From the NCBI GenBank assembly GCA_016841745.1, contig JAENYO010000002.1, forward strand, positions 124,001 to 188,000: a DNA stretch of 64,000 nucleotides, written 5' to 3'. Made by a program: the position numbers and the translations under genes. A model generated the notes under the pieces. That model was not told the DNA's origin and made no database searches. It worked only from the letters and a program-made list of their open reading frames with translations. Of the stretch, positions 1 through 9,689 are shown one piece after another. This DNA is from Acetomicrobium hydrogeniformans (GTDB lineage: Bacteria; Synergistota; Synergistia; Synergistales; JAFGMB01). The first letter of the stretch is position 1. Each line of letters opens with the position of its first letter.

Positions 1-1
1 C

Positions 2-445
2 TCTGAGTATGCTGTTCCTCTGCTTGATATAGAGATCGGAAGTGTTCCTGAAACATGGGAAAACCCTGAAGCTGTAGAGATCCTTGCCCGATCCCTGGTG
101 GAGGTTTTTGACCGGGATGAAGATCTGATCAATATTCTATGTGTTGGAGGTACCCATTTTGCGGATTGTTTTGCCGATGCAGCGAAGGCCTTTGACTATC
201 CCCTGGGTATAAGCCATATTCTTCCAAATCAGTGGCTGGTATCCGGTGGATATGAGACTGAAGAAGGTTTAAAAAAGATGAAAGACTGTGCAGCCGCTAT
301 ACCGGGTGGAATAAAGGCTGTGTTCTACCATGAAGGCATCAAGGGGCCTTACCGTCAGACCTGCCGTGACCTTGCCGAAGAACTTGAAATACCTGTATAT
401 AAGCATAAGAAACTTCGAAAACTGGAAGACCTGGAGATACTGTAG
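2..445 (+). CDS. D-aminoacyl-tRNA deacylase, archaeal DtdA-like (5' truncated by window edge)
   Basis: Frame is open from base 2 (SEYAVPLLDIEIGSVPETWENPEAVEILARSLVEVFDRDED...); ICVGGTHFADCFADAAKAF...GISHILPNQWL resembles DtdA GxxHYAPkft...GHilpkya motifs. Confidence 0.5.
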   Translation, partial: SEYAVPLLDIEIGSVPETWENPEAVEILARSLVEVFDRDEDLINILCVGGTHFADCFADAAKAFDYPLGISHILPNQWLVSGGYETEEGLKKMKDCAAAIPGGIKAVFYHEGIKGPYRQTCRDLAEELEIPVYKHKKLRKLEDLEIL

Positions 446-498
446 CGAAACTGAGTTATGCCCCTATCCTTGTACAATTTCAAAAGGAGGTTTCTGCA

Positions 499-1437
499 AT
501 GGGAAAAGAACTGAAAGCATGCTGTATAGGGACCGGCACCATGGGTTCTTCCATTTCCCTGACCCTTGCCATGGGCGGTATGGAGGTTGTAATGTTCGGG
601 CGAACCAGACCCAGCCTTGAAAGGGGGTTAAGTTCTATCGACTCTTTCTGCAGGAATCTGGTTGAGTCCGGGTTATTTGCAGATTCCGAGATGGGGAAGA
701 TCAGAGGACGGATAGAATCTTCAACTGATCTTGAAGGTTCCCTGGAGGGTTCATCCTTTGTATCAGAGGCAGTGTCGGAAGACCTGGATCTAAAACGGAA
801 ACTTTTCTCCACTGTGGAAACTCTCGTCCCTTCTGAAGCTGTTCTGACCAGTACAACATCCGGGCTGGATCCGGATCTCATATCCGCAGGGATGACTCAC
901 AAAGAACGTTTTTTGGTAGCCCACTTCAGCAACCCGGCTCACCTCATGCCCTTTGTCGAACTTGTTCCCTGTGGAGCAACTTCTTCCATGGCCATGGACT
1001 TTACCAGGAAACTTCTTGAAAAGGCCGGGTTAAGACCTGTAAGCCTTTCAAGATATATTCCTGGATTTGTGTTCAATCGGCTTCAGTACGCCCTTCTGAG
1101 GGAGGCCATGTACCTTGTTGATGAAGGAATAGTAACGCCTGAAGCCGTGGATGAAGCAGTTACCTACGGACTGGGCCGCCGCCTTGCTTTTACGGGGCCA
1201 CTCAGGAGTGCTGACATGGGAGGTCTGGATGTTTTCAACAAGATCGCATCCTATCTTATGCCCATGCTCTGCAGTTCCGGTAAGGTTCCCGGCATACTGA
1301 GCGAACCCGTTGCTCATGGGAATCTTGGCTGTAAAACAGGTAAGGGTATCTTCGCCTGGACTGAAGAAGAGATAGAGGCTACAAAAAAGGAAAGAGAAAA
1401 GATCCTGATGTACTTTTTGAAAATGGAAGGATTTTAG
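499..1437 (+). CDS. 3-hydroxyacyl-CoA dehydrogenase family protein
   Basis: N-terminal Rossmann GTGTMGSSISLTLAMGG; AHFSNPAHLMPFVELV and PGFVFNRLQYALLREAMYLVDEG motifs; RBS AAAGGAGG upstream. Confidence 0.8.
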   Translation: MGKELKACCIGTGTMGSSISLTLAMGGMEVVMFGRTRPSLERGLSSIDSFCRNLVESGLFADSEMGKIRGRIESSTDLEGSLEGSSFVSEAVSEDLDLKRKLFSTVETLVPSEAVLTSTTSGLDPDLISAGMTHKERFLVAHFSNPAHLMPFVELVPCGATSSMAMDFTRKLLEKAGLRPVSLSRYIPGFVFNRLQYALLREAMYLVDEGIVTPEAVDEAVTYGLGRRLAFTGPLRSADMGGLDVFNKIASYLMPMLCSSGKVPGILSEPVAHGNLGCKTGKGIFAWTEEEIEATKKEREKILMYFLKMEGF

Positions 1438-1693
1438 AAAAGACAATAGATGGTCTTTAGAAAATAAACTATCTTGATCGGAGAGGATCTGCACTCTGTT
1501 CAAAGAGGATTATATAACAGAAGTGATCATTCCTTAACTGAATATGTCTTTGTATGTTAGCGATTAAGGAATTTTTTTCGTTACCTGTTAAAAATCGACA
1601 GGAATTTCTGAAGAAATTACTGATATATATGGATTTGTACGATGTTTCATATAATTATGTCTGGTAAACATGTTTTATCAGCCGTAAATAGAA

Positions 1694-1726
1694 GAAGCGG
1701 GGGAGTTGGAGAGACTCCCCCGCTTC
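1694..1726. terminator. 13-bp perfect hairpin (GAAGCGGGGGAGT/ACTCCCCCGCTTC), no clear U tract
   Basis: Perfect inverted repeat with a 7-nt loop between CDSs. Confidence 0.5.
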
Positions 1727-1893
1727 GGAGGAAATAGTAAAGAAACTTTCAGGCCCATACATTCTTTTGATGTCACAATAGTCTAGGCCGATAACATCTT
1801 TCTGTCATCGTTTACACGGATCGAAAAAAGATGCTATAGTTTAAGGTATATTTGTTTATGGTCAACAAAAAAGGATAGGAAAGAGGGATTTTT

Positions 1894-3093
1894 TTGCTCG
1901 AAAAGTATGCCCAGGAGATAGTGCAGGACATCGCCGAGATAATTGGATATGAAGTTCTGATGAGCGATAGAGAGGGCATTATCATCGGGAGCAGTGATCC
2001 TGAAAGATTAGGAAAGCATCTTTTTGAGGCTCCTGTAGTGATCCGGACAAGAAGGGGTTACCTCATAGATGAAGAAGAAGCCAGGAGAGTTCCCCATGCT
2101 GTAGTTGGGGTGACATATCCCATAGAGGACATGACAGGAGAGGTTATAGGGAGTATTGCCATTACCGGGAAGCCTGAAGACGTGAATCCCTTTGCCCTGA
2201 TTGTTAAAAAACATGCGGAGCTCTTTATCAAGGAGAGGGTTTTCCTTGGTTCTCTTCTTGAGAAGGAAAGGACGTTACAGAACTTTATCCGGGAGCTGGA
2301 AGCCTTTGATCCAAGGATTTCCGAAAGCTCTCTTCTTGAAAGGAAGGCCAGGTATTTCGGTTACAGGCCTGATTATTCCTACTGTGTGATCTGGGTAAGG
2401 ATAAGAAACCTTCCTTCAACGATAGAAGATCTTGTGAAAAGGTCAGGGAAGGAAAAAATCAACAGAGATCTGGCCCTCCAGTCTCTGAAGAACCGGGTTA
2501 GCGTTGAGATCAGGAACGTATTCAGTGAACCCGGGGATATATCCGCTCCTTTTGCGGCCGATGACTTTGTTATTCTGCATGTCCTCAAGGAAGAGAATGG
2601 GCAATGGGAAAGGCTTAAAGGACAATGCTCCGAAGTATTGAGAAAGCTTTCTGCGGCAGGTTTCAAGGGAGATATCGCAATAGGTTCCATAGCCAATACC
2701 CTGGAGACGCTATCCAGATCCTTTGCAGATGCCGGAGAAGTGATGGAAAAGGGAAAATCATGCGATCCAGGGCAGAATATATTTTTCATGGATGATCTGC
2801 GGTTTGAAATACTGCTTTCATCTACCCGGCCTGACCAAAGGGAAACCTTCCTTTCTCTGAAACTCGATAGCCTTAAAGAACAGCGAGACTGGAGCGAAAT
2901 AAAAGAAACCATCCTTGCCTGGTGCGATACCAGCTTCAGTATCAAAGATGCGTCTAACAGGCTTCATATCCACAGGAATACCCTCAAGTACAGGCTGGAA
3001 AAGATCGAGAGTATATCTTCTGTTGACCTCAGGGATTTCAGATCCCTTCTGGAACTCTATACCGCCATTAGACTGGATTGCTTCAGGCTATAA
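1894..3093 (+). CDS. CdaR/PucR-type transcriptional regulator (sugar-diacid recognition + HTH)
   Basis: LEKYAQEIVQDIAEIIGYEVLMSDREGIIIGSSDPERLG and C-terminal NRLHIHRNTLKYRLEKIE HTH; TTG start. Confidence 0.8.
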   Translation: MLEKYAQEIVQDIAEIIGYEVLMSDREGIIIGSSDPERLGKHLFEAPVVIRTRRGYLIDEEEARRVPHAVVGVTYPIEDMTGEVIGSIAITGKPEDVNPFALIVKKHAELFIKERVFLGSLLEKERTLQNFIRELEAFDPRISESSLLERKARYFGYRPDYSYCVIWVRIRNLPSTIEDLVKRSGKEKINRDLALQSLKNRVSVEIRNVFSEPGDISAPFAADDFVILHVLKEENGQWERLKGQCSEVLRKLSAAGFKGDIAIGSIANTLETLSRSFADAGEVMEKGKSCDPGQNIFFMDDLRFEILLSSTRPDQRETFLSLKLDSLKEQRDWSEIKETILAWCDTSFSIKDASNRLHIHRNTLKYRLEKIESISSVDLRDFRSLLELYTAIRLDCFRL

Positions 3094-3106
3094 TACGGGA
3101 TCCCCT

Positions 3107-4018
3107 TCAACTTGTTACAGGGTTAGTTTCTCCTTTTACCTTCAGCGAAAGGATTACCAGGCCTGCAAAAATCAGAACAATACCAGTCAGGTCAGTGGCT
3201 GTGAGTTCTTCTCCCAGAAGGAATATTCCCAGGCAGGAAGCGGTAAGGGGTTCAGCCAGGGCGAGTGTATACGCCGTTGATACAGGAACATGGGGGATAC
3301 CCGTGGCAAACAACGCATATGGCAGAGCTGTTGCCATAAGGCTTAAGTGTAATACAACCGACGTTCCCCTCAGAGAAAGAACCCATGAAAAATCCCGGAA
3401 AAAAATGACAGGGGAGATAATCAGGCTTCCGAGCAGAAGCATGATGGCTGCCTTCTCAACCGGAGACCGGGAAGAGGTAAGCAACTTTATGGATGAACCT
3501 GCCACTGCCCATGATATGCCTGCGCAAAGGGCAAGAAGCACTCCTGAAAGTTCAACCCTGAATACTCCCGATGGTAAAGAGAGCATACAGCATCCTCCAA
3601 CTGCAAGGGTCGTGGCCAGCAACCATTTAGGGGTAAGCCTTTCCTGAAATACCATGCGCCCAATAATACCCGCAACTATTGGAGCACTTCCTATGGTTAT
3701 CATGGTCCCCACGGCCACTCCAGTCTTCAGAAGGGCTGCAAAGAAAAAAAGCTGGTAAAGGCCCATTCCAAAGGCTGAACCCAGGGTTGCTTTCCAGGGC
3801 CAGGGTCCTTTCAGTACTCTAAATCCATTTTTGGGAAGGTCAAGAAGAAGGAGGAATAGGCCTCCGAATAAGATTCGCAGAAAGCCCAAAGCAAGGGGAT
3901 CAGTTCCTGAAGGTGCAAAAAACTGGGCGGTTCCCGTCGTTCCCCATAGAACCGCTGCAGATGAAATCAGCAAATATCCAGTCTGGTTTGTTCTTTGACG
4001 TTCTTTCATTTTCTCCAC
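3107..4018 (-). CDS. EamA/DMT family transporter
   Basis: Two-repeat multi-TM protein, AAVLWGTTGTAQFFAP...SLMATALPYALFATGIPHVPVSTAYTLALAEPLTA. Confidence 0.8.
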   Translation of the reverse strand: MEKMKERQRTNQTGYLLISSAAVLWGTTGTAQFFAPSGTDPLALGFLRILFGGLFLLLLDLPKNGFRVLKGPWPWKATLGSAFGMGLYQLFFFAALLKTGVAVGTMITIGSAPIVAGIIGRMVFQERLTPKWLLATTLAVGGCCMLSLPSGVFRVELSGVLLALCAGISWAVAGSSIKLLTSSRSPVEKAAIMLLLGSLIISPVIFFRDFSWVLSLRGTSVVLHLSLMATALPYALFATGIPHVPVSTAYTLALAEPLTASCLGIFLLGEELTATDLTGIVLIFAGLVILSLKVKGETNPVTS

Positions 4019-4177
4019 CCTGTCTATTATAGACGCTATTCTGATTTATTGTGTGCTAATTTATTATGCCTGGAAACTATATTTCATCTTAGAAAGTGGC
4101 GGAGGAGGGAGGGGACCCTCCTCCAGAAAACAACGGAACAGAGGCGTTGAATGTTGATCAAGAGACATTCTGTAGCT

Positions 4178-4258
4178 TTACTTTTTAGCGGCAATAGCAA
4201 AACTTTCATAGATAAAAACTGCTAATCCTATGGTAGTTGTCCATTCAATCATCGACAT
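4178..4258 (-). CDS. 26-aa single-TM microprotein MSMIEWTTTIGLAVFIYESFAIAAKK
   Basis: ATG preceded by GAGAGGAG Shine-Dalgarno on the minus strand; one hydrophobic helix; ends KK*. Confidence 0.5.
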   Translation of the reverse strand: MSMIEWTTTIGLAVFIYESFAIAAKK

Positions 4259-4465
4259 AATCTAATCTCCTCTCAGGTTTCTGGAAAAATCTGCTTTTTC
4301 AACCAGTAAAATACATATCTTGTTATATCGAAGTATAAAGGAGGGTCCGGGCATTTTCATCGTGTATGTATATCAGAAAAAGTATTTAATCGCTGGATTT
4401 ATTTGTTCTTCATGCATAAAAAGTGTATTCTTTAAAAAAAGGCAATGAAGGCTGGTGGGATATCT

Positions 4466-5653
4466 ATGCTCGATAAATATGCCCAGGAAATATCTGATAC
4501 GACCTCAAAGATAATTGGATACCATGTCCTTGTTACAGATAAGCAGGGGATCGTTATCGGAAGCAGCAATCCTGAACGATTGGGGAAATCTCTTTTTGAG
4601 GCTCCTGAAGTTATCAACTCCAGGAAGGGATATATAGTCAGCGATGAAGAAGCCTTGAAAGTAAATGATACGAAACCTGGCGTTACCTACCCCATAGAGG
4701 ATGTAGATGGCAGGATAACAGGAACCATAGCCATAGCTGGTGATCCTGATGAGGTAAAACCCTTTGCCCTTATAGTGAAAAAACAGGCGGAGATGTATCT
4801 CAGGGAAAAAGCTTTCCTGGAAACAGCTCTGAACAGGGAAAGAACTATACAGATATTCATGAAGGATGTTCTGGCCTTTGATCCAAGGATTTCAGGCAAG
4901 GAGGTCCTGGAACAGAGAGCCTATGAGTTCGGCTATGATAAAAAATGGAAATATGTTTCCATATACGTTAAGTATCAGTTGGCCTCTTCCAGAACAGGGT
5001 TGGATCAGAATTGCCTTCTTTATCGCCGTGCCGAGTCCCTTTTGCGAAGTGTTTTTTCAGGAAAGGATGATATTTCTGCCTGTATGGGCAAGGATGTTAT
5101 CCTCCTTTTTCATGCCCTGCCGAATAGAAACCAGCAGGAAGATGATACCTTCAGGATTATTTCAGGAAAATGTCTGAACCTTGAGAAGCTGATGGCAGGC
5201 CAGGGCTTTTCTGCCTTTTTGGGAATAGGTTCCATTGTTTCTGATCTTGAAGAATGGGGAACATCCTATATTGAAGCTATGCAGGCCCTCGAAAGGGGCA
5301 GGATATTCTACCCTTCGAAAAAGATATTCATCATAAGGGATCATCGTCTTCACCAGTTGATAGCCTCTGCGAAGAAAGATTTAAGGTGTGATTTTGTAAG
5401 AGACCAATTATCCAGTCTGGATTCGCAGCGGGATTGCCTGGAACTTAAGGAAACCATAGAGAAATGGTGCCAATGTAATTTCAGTGTCAAAGATACCTCT
5501 GAAGAACTCCACATTCACAGAAATACCCTCCATTACAGGATTGACAAGATCGAAAATATCTGCGGTTTCGGCATGAGAGATTTCACCAGGATGATGGAAC
5601 TCTATATGGCCCTTCAGCTTGAAAAAATAAACCTTCTCGAATCCTCCAGTTGA
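4466..5653 (+). CDS. CdaR/PucR-type transcriptional regulator, paralogue of 1894..3093
   Basis: MLDKYAQEISDTTSKIIGYHVLVTDKQGIVIGSSNPERLG; ELHIHRNTLHYRIDKIE HTH; start moved to 4466 by alignment with the paralogue. Confidence 0.8.
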   Translation: MLDKYAQEISDTTSKIIGYHVLVTDKQGIVIGSSNPERLGKSLFEAPEVINSRKGYIVSDEEALKVNDTKPGVTYPIEDVDGRITGTIAIAGDPDEVKPFALIVKKQAEMYLREKAFLETALNRERTIQIFMKDVLAFDPRISGKEVLEQRAYEFGYDKKWKYVSIYVKYQLASSRTGLDQNCLLYRRAESLLRSVFSGKDDISACMGKDVILLFHALPNRNQQEDDTFRIISGKCLNLEKLMAGQGFSAFLGIGSIVSDLEEWGTSYIEAMQALERGRIFYPSKKIFIIRDHRLHQLIASAKKDLRCDFVRDQLSSLDSQRDCLELKETIEKWCQCNFSVKDTSEELHIHRNTLHYRIDKIENICGFGMRDFTRMMELYMALQLEKINLLESSS

Positions 5654-5678
5654 TCAGGTATCAATGCAGATCTGCTTT

Positions 5679-5739
5679 CCCACATACTTGCAAGTGCAAT
5701 TATATTATGATAATGTAATTGCACTTGCAAGTATGTGGG
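5679..5739. promoter_or_regulatory. 24-bp perfect inverted repeat with two ACTTGCAAGT palindromes; candidate MarR operator
   Basis: CCCACATACTTGCAAGTGCAATTA (5679-5702) / TAATTGCACTTGCAAGTATGTGGG (5716-5739), 13-nt spacer, immediately upstream of the MarR start. Confidence 0.75.
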
Positions 5740-5749
5740 AGGTGTAAGG

Positions 5750-6181
5750 TTGGAATCCAAATGGTCTCCGGGCAGGAATATTTCAAGGATCTATAGAATA
5801 TGCCAGCTTGACCTGGACAGGGCATTTGCTGAAAGCGGTCTTGGGAAGGGTCTATATCTCTGCCTGGTAGAACTTGCCCGGCAGGAAGGGATCAATCAGA
5901 AGACCCTGGCAGAAAGGCTTGTGCTGGATCAGGCCTCTGTCACCCGATCGGTAAGAAGACTTGTTGCCATGGAATGCGTTGATCGACGGGATGATCCGGA
6001 GGACGGCAGAGCTCACCGGCTGTTTTTAAGCGAAAAGGGCAGGAACCTGCTTATCAGAGTCAGAGAAAGACTCGATGAGTGGGATAGTATTGCCATAGGA
6101 AATTTTTCAGCAAAGGAAAGGAATATCTTTGCTGATCTGCTGAAGAAGATGGAATTAAACCTGCTGAAGGAAAGAGATTGA
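5750..6181 (+). CDS. MarR family transcriptional regulator
   Basis: NQKTLAERLVLDQASVTRSVRRLVAMECVDRRDDPEDGRAHRLFLSEKG; TTG start preceded by GGGAGGTG. Confidence 0.8.
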   Translation: MESKWSPGRNISRIYRICQLDLDRAFAESGLGKGLYLCLVELARQEGINQKTLAERLVLDQASVTRSVRRLVAMECVDRRDDPEDGRAHRLFLSEKGRNLLIRVRERLDEWDSIAIGNFSAKERNIFADLLKKMELNLLKERD

Positions 6182-6207
6182 TCAGAGAAGAGAATGGAGG
6201 ATGAATA

Positions 6208-7497
6208 ATGGGCAATTATGAGATGGGCAGACAATTTGCAGAAAAACTGGACAGGGAAGATTCCCTTGCATCGTTGAGGGATCGATTTTATATTCCCGCT
6301 GATACCATATACATGGATGGAAATTCCCTTGGGCTTGCTTCAAAGGACTCTGAGAAAAGCCTCTTAAGGGTTATGGAAGAGTGGAAAAAACTGGGGATCA
6401 GGGGGTGGCTTGATGCGAAAAATCCATGGTTCTTCATTCCGGAGGATCTTGGTTTGAAAATGGCATCCCTCATGGGTGCCATGACGGATGAAGTCATCAT
6501 GACCGGATCAACGACCAGTAACCTTCATTCACTTGTTTCAACCTTTTATAAGCCCTGGGAGGGTCGAAAAAAGATCATTGCAGATGAACTCAATTTTCCC
6601 TCCGATATATATGCCCTTAAAAGCCAGATCCGCCTCCATGGACTGGATCCGGAAGAAAACCTGATACTTGTAAAAAGTCGGGACGGAAAGACCATCCTGG
6701 AAGAAGATATCATGGCTGTCATGAATGATACCGTTTCTATTGCAGTACTTCCAGGAGTCCTTTACCGCAGCGGCCAGCTTCTTGATATGAAGAAACTGAC
6801 CGAATATGCCCACAGCAGAGGAGTGATAATCGGATTCGACTGTGCCCATTCTGTGGGAGCAGTTCCCCATTACTTTGATGACTGGGATGTGGATTTTGCC
6901 TTCTGGTGTAGCTACAAACATCTGAATGGAGGACCGGGGAGCCCGGCCTTCCTGTATCTCAACCGGAAACATTTTGATAAGGAGCCCGGGCTTGCGGGCT
7001 GGTATGGATATAAAAAGGAAAAACAGTTCGACCTTGCCATAGAATTTGATCATTCTCGAACCGCGGGAGGCTGGCAGATGGGAACACCCTGCATTCTCTC
7101 CACAGCATCTCTGGAGGGTGCATTAAATCTCTTCTGTGAGGTGGGTATAGAAGAAGTGCGGAAAAAATCTCTTGAACTGACATCCTACCTTATGTACCTG
7201 GTGGATTCACTGATCTCGAAAGAGCCCTACAATTTCACTATAGGAACTCCCAGGGAATCGGGGAGTAGAGGCGGTCACGTGGCAGTAGAACATGCCGAGG
7301 AGGCCTGGAGGATCTGCTGTGCCCTTAAGGCAAGGGGTATCATTCCCGATTTCAGGCCGGAATCTGTGGTCCGGATAGCCCCTGTGGCCCTTTACAATAC
7401 CTTTACCGAAGTGTGGGAAGTGGTTAATGCCCTTAAAGATATAATAGAGAGCAGAGAGTACGAAAAGTACAGCAGGGAAAGGGATGCCGTTTCCTGA
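6208..7497 (+). CDS. kynU: Kynureninase
   Basis: YMDGNSLGLASKDSEKSL, FDCAHSVGAVPHYFDDWDVDFAFWCSYKHLNGGPGSPAFLYLN (PLP Lys motif), GTPCILSTASLEGAL. Confidence 0.9.
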   Translation: MGNYEMGRQFAEKLDREDSLASLRDRFYIPADTIYMDGNSLGLASKDSEKSLLRVMEEWKKLGIRGWLDAKNPWFFIPEDLGLKMASLMGAMTDEVIMTGSTTSNLHSLVSTFYKPWEGRKKIIADELNFPSDIYALKSQIRLHGLDPEENLILVKSRDGKTILEEDIMAVMNDTVSIAVLPGVLYRSGQLLDMKKLTEYAHSRGVIIGFDCAHSVGAVPHYFDDWDVDFAFWCSYKHLNGGPGSPAFLYLNRKHFDKEPGLAGWYGYKKEKQFDLAIEFDHSRTAGGWQMGTPCILSTASLEGALNLFCEVGIEEVRKKSLELTSYLMYLVDSLISKEPYNFTIGTPRESGSRGGHVAVEHAEEAWRICCALKARGIIPDFRPESVVRIAPVALYNTFTEVWEVVNALKDIIESREYEKYSRERDAVS

Positions 7498-7520
7498 GTT
7501 CTGTCATATGTTTTCGGTAA

Positions 7521-7557
7521 AGGAGCGCATCCCCGAAGGGATGCGCTCCTTTTTTTA
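7521..7557 (+). terminator. Rho-independent terminator
   Basis: AGGAGCGCATCCC ccga GGGATGCGCTCCT TTTTTT. Confidence 0.9.
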
Positions 7558-7663
7558 CAGGGATGAACCAGCCAGGAGTAGAAATCGGGAGCACAATTAT
7601 GATACATTGCTCTTTAATGGTTTCTTTAAGGAGTTTACCCTGGGGGTTTTATGGAGGTATTGA

Positions 7664-8551
7664 ATGAAAGGCAGAATAAGAACCATCACAGCTGATACTC
7701 TTGCAATGATGAAACGAGAAAGATCGACCTTTGTTACTTCGACCCTGGGAACTCTTCTGATGTGTTTTGGAATAATGGCTCTTACCATTCCCTACAGGTT
7801 TCCCGATACCGGGGTAACTGGCCTGGCGATACTGTCCAATTATGTATGGGGATTATCCCCGGCATGGATAATAGCGATCCTGAACATTGTCCTCTTCGTG
7901 TGGGGATGGCGTCAGCTCTCACCCCGTTTTATCATGTGGACGATCTACGTTGTAGCCCTCACCACTGTGGGATTAAAAGTCTTTGGCTTGTTTCAGTATC
8001 CTCTTATAGAAGAGACCCTTTTGGCAGCGATCCTAGGCGGGGTCATAAAGGGCCTGGGTATCGGCCTCGTCCTCAGGGAAGGATCTTCAACGGGTGGAAC
8101 GGATATTGTTGCGGTAGCTTTGCGAAAGAGATACGGTGTAGATATTGGTATGTACAATTTCTATATCAACATTTTCATTCTTATTGGAAGTTATTTTGTT
8201 GTAGGTCTCGAAGGAGTTCTTTTTGGAGGAGTCATGCTTTACACTGAAGGCATCGTAATAGATAGCGTTCTTCGCTCATTCGACAGGAGAAAACAGCTTT
8301 TTATTGTTACAGGTAAAGTAGAAAAAACAAAAAAATTCATTATTGAAGAGTTAGGCAAGGGAGCTACTCTTCTATGGGGTGAGGGTGCCTACTCGGGGAA
8401 GGATAAACCGGTTCTGATGTCCGTCCTCACGAGGGGGCAGATGGTGGAACTCAAAAGGTTTCTTGCAGAAAACGATCCCGCGGCCTTTGTCATTATTACC
8501 GATGCTGCAGAGGTTGTGGGCGAAGGGTTCCGGAGCTGGAAGGATATTTAG
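7664..8551 (+). CDS. YitT family membrane protein (DUF2179 C-terminal domain)
   Basis: REGSSTGGTDIVAVALRKRYGVDIGMYNFYINIFIL; C-terminal KFIIEELGKGATLLWGEGAYSGKDKPVLMSVLTRGQMVELK. Confidence 0.85.
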   Translation: MKGRIRTITADTLAMMKRERSTFVTSTLGTLLMCFGIMALTIPYRFPDTGVTGLAILSNYVWGLSPAWIIAILNIVLFVWGWRQLSPRFIMWTIYVVALTTVGLKVFGLFQYPLIEETLLAAILGGVIKGLGIGLVLREGSSTGGTDIVAVALRKRYGVDIGMYNFYINIFILIGSYFVVGLEGVLFGGVMLYTEGIVIDSVLRSFDRRKQLFIVTGKVEKTKKFIIEELGKGATLLWGEGAYSGKDKPVLMSVLTRGQMVELKRFLAENDPAAFVIITDAAEVVGEGFRSWKDI

Positions 8552-8641
8552 ATTTGTGCATTTTCTCATGGGGCTGAGATCAGCTGAGTGTGACGTTATT
8601 TCCGGGTACGGAAAGATCTTTCTGAACCATTTTCTTTATTT

Positions 8642-9544
8642 CTATGCCTGTTGTTTCATTTTTCCAGAGGCCATAAGGTTTTCGGCAGTATATATGGCAA
8701 GAGCTGTCCATATGCATCCAAAGGTTACGAACTGGGAAGGGGTAAAGGGTTCTCCATAGGCGAATATTCCCAGGAGAAAGGAAATTGTGGGAGAGAGGTA
8801 TTGTAGGATTCCCACAGTTACAAGGCTAAGCCTTTTTGCACCGTAGACGAAAGTGATAAGTGGAATTGAGGTCGCGATGCCAGTTCCCAGAAGAAGAAGG
8901 TCTGTTTTTATCCCCAGGTCTCCAAATGCTCCCCCACCATGAAATTCAAGAAATCCCAGGTAGATCAGGGCCGGAATTGAAAGAAACAGCGTTTCCACAA
9001 ATAGCCCTATACTTGATTCTACTTCTGCCATCTTTCTTAAAAGGCTGTAGGTGCCGAAGGTAAAGGCGAGACCCAGGGAAACCCAGGGCAGCTGTCCATA
9101 TCTTAAAAGCTGATAAAGAACGCCCGATGCGGCTATCGCTATGGCAAGCCATTGAAGTTTACGGAGACGATCCTTAAAAAAGAGAAAACCGAAAAAAACG
9201 TTTACCATCGGAGTTATGTAATATCCAAGACTGGCCTCGATAATCCTGTCTGAATTTACTGCCCAGATATAAATAAGCCAGTTTCCGCAGACAAGGGTTC
9301 CCGTGATGAGAAGCATCCTGAGGACTGAAGGAGTAGTAAGGGCCTTTGCGACTTTTCCCCATTTCTTCTGTACCGATAAAAGGATGGCAAGGAAAACCAC
9401 TGACCATATTATCCTGTTGGCCAGTATCTCCAGGGGTGAAACCTTCTGGAGAAGCTTCCAGTAGGCTGGAAGGAAACCCCAGACGATAAAAGTTGCCATG
9501 GTCGCTACAAATCCTTTGAAGTCCTGGCTCTCGGTTCTTTTCAC
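8642..9544 (-). CDS. rarD: RarD-type EamA transporter
   Basis: FIVWGFLPAYWKLLQKVSPLEILANRIIWSVVF; NWLIYIWAVNSDRIIEASLGYYITPMVNVFFGFLFFKDRL. Confidence 0.85.
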   Translation of the reverse strand: MKRTESQDFKGFVATMATFIVWGFLPAYWKLLQKVSPLEILANRIIWSVVFLAILLSVQKKWGKVAKALTTPSVLRMLLITGTLVCGNWLIYIWAVNSDRIIEASLGYYITPMVNVFFGFLFFKDRLRKLQWLAIAIAASGVLYQLLRYGQLPWVSLGLAFTFGTYSLLRKMAEVESSIGLFVETLFLSIPALIYLGFLEFHGGGAFGDLGIKTDLLLLGTGIATSIPLITFVYGAKRLSLVTVGILQYLSPTISFLLGIFAYGEPFTPSQFVTFGCIWTALAIYTAENLMASGKMKQQA

Positions 9545-9689
9545 TAGAGGCTTCTCCTTTAACGGGTCAAAAGTTTTTCTATTCTACACCATTATCTGAT
9601 TTTCAACTCCTTCAAAATATGCCTGGTCACAAAGCATTGATTTATCAATTCATAGTGATGTAGAATAAATCCATATGGGAGGTGAAAAA

